A stretch of DNA of 64,000 nt from a virus. Position 1 is the stretch's first letter. Each line of letters starts with the position of its first letter. This document shows positions 57,990 through 64,000 of this stretch, one piece after another. A program made the translations under genes and the position numbers. The notes below the pieces were generated by a model, which saw only the letters and a program-made list of their open reading frames with translations, was not told the DNA's origin and searched no databases. The DNA is taken from positions 40,702 through 104,701 of IMG/VR virus record IMGVR_UViG_3300028569_001145, one strand, 5' to 3'.

Positions 57990-60900
57990 ATGGCTTATGT
58001 TAATGGAAATAAACCCATTGTAACTAATGGTTTGGTTTATGCATTAGATTTTGGGAATACTAAATCATACACTTCAGGAAGCAATACTGCTAGGTCAATA
58101 GTTTTTGATCCTGCAGGTACAACTACTGTTACAGGTTCTACTGCTATACCAACCCTAACTAATGGAGTTTTAAATTTTACAGGCTCTCAATTTGTAAGAA
58201 GAACAGGTTCACTTTCTGTTTTTGATTCTCAAGGTTCTTTCACTGTCCAAATAGTAGGAAAGGCCAACACACCAGGCAACTTATTTTCTATTAATACAAC
58301 CTCTGGAAACCTTGCATCCAATGTAACTCCATCAAGTTCGGTATTTGGGTTTAATTTAAGTTCTGGAGATTTTTCTAGAACATATAGAGGATTTACATCC
58401 TCAAGTTTGCAGCATGTAACTTACCGTTACTCACAAGGCAGTATTGATATTTTTCTTAACGGTATTCCGGTTACTGCCTCTCAGGCAAATACTGCATTAA
58501 CAACCACTGCAATTTCAAATGCATTATTTATAAATTCAGGTTCTAATTTCTTTTCAGGCTCGGTAGCTCAATTTTATGTTTACAATAGGGCATTATCTGC
58601 TGATGAAATCTACGAAAATTACCTAGTTTCCGCTGGTAGAAATAGTCTTCCGACAATTCCTAAACCTTATACACAAGACGAGAACGTATATAAATTTTTA
58701 CAAACAACAGGAATAACAGATTTAGATACAATATCTGCTATTGATACTTTTGTTTCTAATCTAAAATCAAATGGATTATGGAACAAAATGACAGCCATTT
58801 ACCCATTCTTAACCACTAGTACTGGTTCACAAGCAGTGAATCTGAAAGATCCGGGGGTATTAGGATTGGGACTAACAGGATCATTTTCTGCCTCCTCGGC
58901 TGGTTTAACGCCATCTAGTTCAACTTCTTTTATAGAAACTCAAGGAGTAACTACAGATACTTTATATCCAACAGTTAATACTGCTTCATCTCATATCACT
59001 TTATTATCATATGATGTACCTAAAACTAGTTCATACCCTGCTGCTATAGTAGGTGGAGTTGGAGCTTCTGGAGGTGCTATTACTTTTGCTAATGGTAAAG
59101 TAATACATACCTTTACTTCTGGTTCCGGATCTTTTATACCATTACATGCTTCTTTAACAGCTGTAGAAGTATTAGTAGTAGCTGGTGGTGGTGGAGGCGG
59201 TAGAGGTGAGGGAAATAACTATGGCGGCGGTGGTGGCGGAGCCGGTGGATTAATTTACTCTTCATCATTCTCCGTTACTCCTCTTACTACATATACAACA
59301 GTAGTGGGGCAAGGAGGAGCTAGTGGGTCTGGAAGTTCTACTTCTGGATCTAATGGTGAAAATTCACAATTCGAAAGTATAATAACTTTAGGAGGCGGCG
59401 GAGGTGGAGCAGCAGGATTATCTATACCTGGTAATAATGGTAATATTGGTGGCTCCGGTGGAGGAGCAGGAGCGGGGCCTGGAGTTCCGCATATAGGGGG
59501 GTCTGGTTCTATTGGGCAAGGTAATAACGGAGGTAATGTAACAATTACTGTTGTGGGTAATGGTGGTGCAGGTGGAGGTGGTGCTGGTGGTAACGCTCCT
59601 AATAGATCTACATATGGAAGTTTTTCACCTGGAGGGGTTGGATTAGTATATTCAATATCAGGACAACCAGTAACATACTCTGAAGGAGGTATAGGAGGGG
59701 GATTTGTAGAAAATTATGGATTTAATGGATTATCAAATAGAGGTTATGGAGGTAGTGGTACACGATTTGGTACTGCTGGGAAAGGTGGTTCCGGCGTAGT
59801 AATAGTATCTTACCCAGCAATTTCCGGACAAGGTCCTAACAGTGGATTTTTTATAACAGAAGATGCAATATCAGGGTCATCTAACTCAGAATTTTCAGGA
59901 GGTATAACAGGATCAGGAAATATAGGATTTTTAACTGTATCAAGAACAGGTTCTAATTCTTTCTTATTAAGAAAAAATAACGACCAAACAGTAATCAACA
60001 CCCCATCATCAGGGGCTTTTAATTTAGATTTATATTTAGGAGGTGCAAGTTTAGCAGGAGCAACTTCTTCCTTAGGTAACTCAAATACAAGCATATCCTA
60101 TGCCTCAATAGGGGCAGGTCTAACAACCACCGAGGTAGCAACATACTATAACCTAGTATCACAACTACAAAACAACCTAAAAAGACAAAATACTTTATTA
60201 GATAATTTTTCTGGGGCAGCAGCGGCTTATTCTTTAAGAAGAATAGGACCTTCCGGTTACTTTGGACCAGCCATTAGGGTAAGAAGGGATTCCGACAATA
60301 CATTAAGGGACATTGGATTTACCTCCGATGGACAATTAGATACAGTAGGACTGTTGGATTTTGTGGGAGTGACTGGGTCTGGGTTTGTACAGACTTGGTA
60401 TGATCAGTCTGGGAATGGTAGAGATGCCACGCAAGGAACAACTACTAGACAACCATTTATTGCAATTTCTGGATCTGTTACGGTAAGAGAAAATAAACCA
60501 GTATTTCAATTAGATAATGCTACTCAAAAACACTTAATTGCTCCTACCTTAAATACTTTAATAGGAGGAAATAGACTTTCATTTTTCACCGTTGTTCAAG
60601 ATGCAGGTTTTACTGATATGGGAGCTAATGCAACCTCTGGAAACAACGGATTTATGTTAAGAGATTTTAGAACAGCTTCACCGCCCGGATTTTGGTTACC
60701 TCAATTAAATACAGGCAATTCACCTCTGATAAGAGATACAATATATACTGGAAGTATAAAATCTGTTATTTCTATTATATCCAATGAAAGTAGTTTAACT
60801 ACTTATAATAGACTAGATTTTAAAGGATCTGTTGCTGGTAATTACACATTTAATAGTACAAATAATTTTTTAATAGGTAGTATAGGTGGAATTGGAAGTT

Positions 60901-62618
60901 TTTACAGTGAGGCTAGAATATCAGAAATTATATTATATAATACCGATCAAACAAATAATAGATTATCAATATCAACAAACCAATTCACCCACTATTCAAC
61001 TTCAGGTTCAGACCCAGACTATCAATCCTTCATAACAGCCACAGGTATAACACAACCAACCCAATCGGCTGCCCTAGAGACCCTAGTATCGGATTTAAAA
61101 TCATATGGATTATGGAATAAAATGAAAGCCATCTATCCAATGATTACCGACAAAAATAACAGACTGTCTGACTCGCAGACCTTAACCAACAACTGGTTTC
61201 AGATTTCTAGTTCATTGACGGTTTCATCCTCGGCTGCACCAGACGGTTCAAACACCGGATTCTTATTCAAGGAAACTGCAACACCCACCGGGTCATTCAC
61301 TGTAGTAAATAATGGAGCTAGTGCTTATACATTCTCCGGAGATGTTACCGGAGATAATCCAACCTTAACTCTGGAAAGAGGAGTTACTTACAGTTTTTAC
61401 TTAAATGCATCCGGACATCCTTTCTACATTATGACAGGATCTGGAGCATATACTGTTGATGGACAATACAACATAGGTGTAACCGGGCAAGGAACACAAG
61501 TAGGTACACTCACTTTTACAGTACCCAATAACGCACCAGATACCCTGGCTTATGTTTGCCAGTTCCATGGATCAATGGCAGGTACTATTAATGTGATTAA
61601 TAATACAGCTCAGCATTACATTACTAGAACAGTAGTTAATGATGTAATATCAGGCTCAGAATATGTAGTTTCATTCCATGGAAGATACTTAAACAGACCT
61701 TGGATGGCAGTCAAAACTGATGCCGGAGTACAAGGATGGTTTAATGTTCAAACAGGAACAACCGGTTCCTTTACCGGGTCAAATGCTACAGTAACAGCAG
61801 TATCAGGAGGATGGTACAGGTGTGCATTATACTTTACAGCCTCTGAGGCTACTGCACCTAGAGCAGCACAGTTTCATCTGGCAGATGCCGACAACAGTCT
61901 TTCTTATGCTGGTAATACAGCCTCCGGATCTTATATCTGGGGTGTACAATGGGAGAATGGAAATTTGTTAGGTCCTTACAGAGTAACTTCTAATGGATTT
62001 ACTACCGGGTCAATGCTGGATCAAATGAAGTTTAATTTGAAAAATCCGGTTGATACTGATGCTGGGTTTAGATTGACTTACAACGGCAACTGGAATCCAG
62101 GGTATTCAGGAACTAAACCTGATGGAATTACAGCGTATGGAAATGCTTTTATTAGGAACAATGCTATGAGCAGTTCATCCATACACTTGTCTGCTTATAG
62201 TAGAACTAACGCTACCGGTACTGATGGTGCTATAATAGGAAATAGTACAGCTTATTATAATTTGCTAAGGTTAAAAGATTCAAGTAACAACTTTAGAGGG
62301 GGTATTAATGCTAGTACTTTAAACACTGTTTCAAATCCAAATTCAACCGGGTATTATATCGGGTTAAGAACATCACCAACTTCAAATAGATTTTTTAAAA
62401 ATAATATTCTATTAGGGATTTTAACAGATAATGTTGTAGTAGATTCAAATGATCCTATATACATTGGTGCTATTCACCGCTCAGGAGGAGCTACTTTCTA
62501 CGACAATAAGGAGATTGCATTCGCAACAATAGGAGACGGCCTAACCGACTACGAGGCCAAAGCACTCTACTGGATAGTACAAAAATACCAAACCACACTT
62601 GGAAGACAAGTGTACTAA
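57990..62618 (+). CDS. giant tail adhesin with LamG-like, Gly-rich and cupredoxin-like domains
   Basis: 1542 residues. N-terminal LamG/concanavalin-like domain (about 10-215; LVYALDFGNTKSY, GSVAQFYVYNRALSADEI). A helix-turn motif VSNLKSNGLWNKMTAIYPF (about 260) recurs as VSDLKSYGLWNKMKAIYPM (about 1035). Residues 395-608 are a Gly-rich region (VVAGGGGGGRGEG onward). A second sandwich (about 740-1010) contains FVQTWYDQSGNGRDATQ. A cupredoxin-like domain lies at about 1100-1205 (GHPFYIM ... YVCQFHGSM). The end is another LamG-like unit. Probably a receptor-binding fibre. Confidence 0.72.
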   Translation: MAYVNGNKPIVTNGLVYALDFGNTKSYTSGSNTARSIVFDPAGTTTVTGSTAIPTLTNGVLNFTGSQFVRRTGSLSVFDSQGSFTVQIVGKANTPGNLFSINTTSGNLASNVTPSSSVFGFNLSSGDFSRTYRGFTSSSLQHVTYRYSQGSIDIFLNGIPVTASQANTALTTTAISNALFINSGSNFFSGSVAQFYVYNRALSADEIYENYLVSAGRNSLPTIPKPYTQDENVYKFLQTTGITDLDTISAIDTFVSNLKSNGLWNKMTAIYPFLTTSTGSQAVNLKDPGVLGLGLTGSFSASSAGLTPSSSTSFIETQGVTTDTLYPTVNTASSHITLLSYDVPKTSSYPAAIVGGVGASGGAITFANGKVIHTFTSGSGSFIPLHASLTAVEVLVVAGGGGGGRGEGNNYGGGGGGAGGLIYSSSFSVTPLTTYTTVVGQGGASGSGSSTSGSNGENSQFESIITLGGGGGGAAGLSIPGNNGNIGGSGGGAGAGPGVPHIGGSGSIGQGNNGGNVTITVVGNGGAGGGGAGGNAPNRSTYGSFSPGGVGLVYSISGQPVTYSEGGIGGGFVENYGFNGLSNRGYGGSGTRFGTAGKGGSGVVIVSYPAISGQGPNSGFFITEDAISGSSNSEFSGGITGSGNIGFLTVSRTGSNSFLLRKNNDQTVINTPSSGAFNLDLYLGGASLAGATSSLGNSNTSISYASIGAGLTTTEVATYYNLVSQLQNNLKRQNTLLDNFSGAAAAYSLRRIGPSGYFGPAIRVRRDSDNTLRDIGFTSDGQLDTVGLLDFVGVTGSGFVQTWYDQSGNGRDATQGTTTRQPFIAISGSVTVRENKPVFQLDNATQKHLIAPTLNTLIGGNRLSFFTVVQDAGFTDMGANATSGNNGFMLRDFRTASPPGFWLPQLNTGNSPLIRDTIYTGSIKSVISIISNESSLTTYNRLDFKGSVAGNYTFNSTNNFLIGSIGGIGSFYSEARISEIILYNTDQTNNRLSISTNQFTHYSTSGSDPDYQSFITATGITQPTQSAALETLVSDLKSYGLWNKMKAIYPMITDKNNRLSDSQTLTNNWFQISSSLTVSSSAAPDGSNTGFLFKETATPTGSFTVVNNGASAYTFSGDVTGDNPTLTLERGVTYSFYLNASGHPFYIMTGSGAYTVDGQYNIGVTGQGTQVGTLTFTVPNNAPDTLAYVCQFHGSMAGTINVINNTAQHYITRTVVNDVISGSEYVVSFHGRYLNRPWMAVKTDAGVQGWFNVQTGTTGSFTGSNATVTAVSGGWYRCALYFTASEATAPRAAQFHLADADNSLSYAGNTASGSYIWGVQWENGNLLGPYRVTSNGFTTGSMLDQMKFNLKNPVDTDAGFRLTYNGNWNPGYSGTKPDGITAYGNAFIRNNAMSSSSIHLSAYSRTNATGTDGAIIGNSTAYYNLLRLKDSSNNFRGGINASTLNTVSNPNSTGYYIGLRTSPTSNRFFKNNILLGILTDNVVVDSNDPIYIGAIHRSGGATFYDNKEIAFATIGDGLTDYEAKALYWIVQKYQTTLGRQVY

Positions 62619-62620
62619 AA

Positions 62621-62628
62621 TATTTATA
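62621..62628 (+). promoter_or_regulatory. late promoter motif TATTTATA
   Basis: 9 nt before ATG 62638. Confidence 0.6.
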
Positions 62629-62637
62629 ATTAAATAA

Positions 62638-64000
62638 ATGGCAACCCAATATTCAAATAAACCTATAGTTACAGACGGTCTAGTGTATGCACTGGATTTT
62701 GGAAACCAAAAAAGTTATGTTAGTGGTTCTGCTACGGCCAATAGTTTAAAATACGAAACCAATCCTACATTTGTTACTGGGTCTACATCTATACCAAATT
62801 CTTTATCTCCGGTTTTATTTTTTACTGGATCACAATGGGTAGAAAGAACGGGATCATTTAGTGTTTTTAACCCAAACGGGATTTTTACTTTATCAATAGT
62901 AGTGAATGCTATAACAGCAGGTACTCTAGTTTCACAAACATCCTCTTTAGGTAATCTTGTCTCTAACGTATCCCCTACATCCTCTGCTTTTGGTTTTGCA
63001 AACCCCAATTACACTAGAGGAATACAGGGATTATCTGCCACAGGACTTAATCATCTTACATATAGATATTCTTCAGGAAGTCTGGATATTTTTTATAACG
63101 GTACTTTGGTTACAGCCTCACAGGCCACCATTTCCTTACCCACCTCATCCGTTGTTGATGAATTTTATATAAACGGTAATAACGGTCTATTAAACAATTT
63201 CTCCGGATCATTGGCAGCTATATCGGTTTATAATAGGGCATTAACTATAAACGAAGTACAGAGCAACTATACTTTATCTAAAATAAGATACGGACTAACT
63301 CAAGAACAAAATTACACTTTGGATGAAAATGCTTTTCTGTTTCTACAATCAGCAGGCATCACAGACCCAATCATAACAGGCTCCATAGACACGTTTGTCC
63401 GTGGTTTAAAAAGTGCCTCTCTATGGGACAAGATGATTGCCATATATCCTTTTGTAGGCACAGGATCAGTTGGGACAAACCTAACCGGATCACACCGTTG
63501 GAATCTTAAAGAGCCGTCTCTAGTAACATACCCATTATCATTTACAGGATCTTGGAATGGATCTACTTCTGGTTCAGCACCCTCAGGCTCAAATACAAAT
63601 ATTTCTACCCAGGTAACACCATCAACATACTACCCATTTTTTAATACACAGTCTGCCCATATATCAATTCTATCTTATGATACCCCAGTATCAAGTTCCT
63701 ACTTGATGGGAACAGAAGGAACAATAAATACCTCCTCTTTTTCCATTTACTATAATTCAGGATCTCAATCAGGATCTATAACCGGTTCTATAAATAATGC
63801 ACCACTTTACGGAATACCATCCTCAGGTCCCCTAGGACTAATCACCGTTTCTAGAACAGGTTCCAATAGTCTGACTATTGCCCGGAACGGGGTTACATCC
63901 TCGTTTGCCGTACCGGCCTCCGGTGCTTTATCAACAGGAATTTATTTGGGTGCAATAAATAATAATGGAATAGCATTAGGAAATTCACCGTTGGGAATTA
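62638..64000 (+). CDS. giant adhesin paralog, truncated by the window end
   Basis: The open frame from ATG 62638 (MATQYSNKPIVTDGLVYALD) runs to the last base with no stop. It is collinear with the 57990 product: the same N-terminal LamG-like domain (NFSGSLAAISVYNRALTINE), the DTFVRGLKSASLWDKMIAIYPF motif and a following SSSYLMGTEG region. In this copy the Gly-rich block is absent at the position where the other has it. A tandem duplication with domain loss or gain is likely. Confidence 0.75.
   Translation, partial: MATQYSNKPIVTDGLVYALDFGNQKSYVSGSATANSLKYETNPTFVTGSTSIPNSLSPVLFFTGSQWVERTGSFSVFNPNGIFTLSIVVNAITAGTLVSQTSSLGNLVSNVSPTSSAFGFANPNYTRGIQGLSATGLNHLTYRYSSGSLDIFYNGTLVTASQATISLPTSSVVDEFYINGNNGLLNNFSGSLAAISVYNRALTINEVQSNYTLSKIRYGLTQEQNYTLDENAFLFLQSAGITDPIITGSIDTFVRGLKSASLWDKMIAIYPFVGTGSVGTNLTGSHRWNLKEPSLVTYPLSFTGSWNGSTSGSAPSGSNTNISTQVTPSTYYPFFNTQSAHISILSYDTPVSSSYLMGTEGTINTSSFSIYYNSGSQSGSITGSINNAPLYGIPSSGPLGLITVSRTGSNSLTIARNGVTSSFAVPASGALSTGIYLGAINNNGIALGNSPLGI

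Overview
The window is a 64 kb piece of a T4-like (myovirus) phage genome. It is AT-rich, every credible gene is on the + strand, and genes are packed tightly with many ATGA or TAATG stop/start overlaps. Recognisable T4-type proteins are the late sigma factor gp55, a gp5-like spike, gp25, gp6, primase gp61, terminase large subunit gp17, portal gp20, protease gp21, scaffold gp22 and major capsid protein gp23. A host in the Bacteroidota is likely but not proven: start codons mostly lack Shine-Dalgarno sequences, two copies of an rRNA-type boxA (AGTTCTTTGACAT) are present, a signal peptide ends in HSQ, and there is a small basic protein of a kind I associate with Bacteroidota phages.

Region 1 (1-3290) is a non-coding RNA locus. 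A boxA is followed by clear tRNAs (Leu-TAG, Thr-TGT, Met-CAT, Ile-GAT, Gln-TTG, Met-CAT). Between them lie a multi-helix RNA (213-410) and seven tRNA-like modules (620-1803). These modules share an identical acceptor stem and near-identical T arms but have variable, mostly non-canonical interiors. At least four of the spacers contain a-b-a'-b' complementarity, the signature of H-type pseudoknots. A GIY-YIG endonuclease, a small membrane protein and a terminator complete the region.

Region 2 (3300-23150) starts with small unknown genes, an HD-domain protein and the late sigma factor. It continues with baseplate and tail genes (gp5-like spike, gp25, gp6, a DNRLRE-like protein, a 1487-residue appendage protein, three further structural proteins) and ends with a GIY-YIG-like protein, primase and a RecB/Cas4-like nuclease.

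Region 3 (23150-33000) holds poorly known, often acidic or basic proteins with repeated L-x-E motifs, a zinc metallopeptidase-like protein, a metallophosphoesterase, a cupin-like protein and an overlapping gene pair that resembles spanins.

Region 4 (33000-47270) is the head module. Terminase is encoded in two pieces joined by a naturally split intein: a 36-residue N part, a free-standing endonuclease gene in the gap, and a 108-residue C part. Portal, protease, an HNH endonuclease, scaffold (with a 348-bp in-frame insertion bounded by exact 40-bp direct repeats), major capsid protein, a third endonuclease and a PhoH-like ATPase follow.

Region 5 (47270-64000) is a family of modular tail fibre and adhesin genes with shuffled N- and C-terminal modules, glycine-rich and cupredoxin-like domains. 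The last gene runs off the window.

More than 20 transcription-unit starts carry TATTTATA, often exactly 4 nt before ATG. This is the presumed late promoter read by the gp55-like factor, although on the coding strand it is the reverse complement of the T4 late promoter TATAAATA. The major genes therefore form a set of short late operons driven by one motif.
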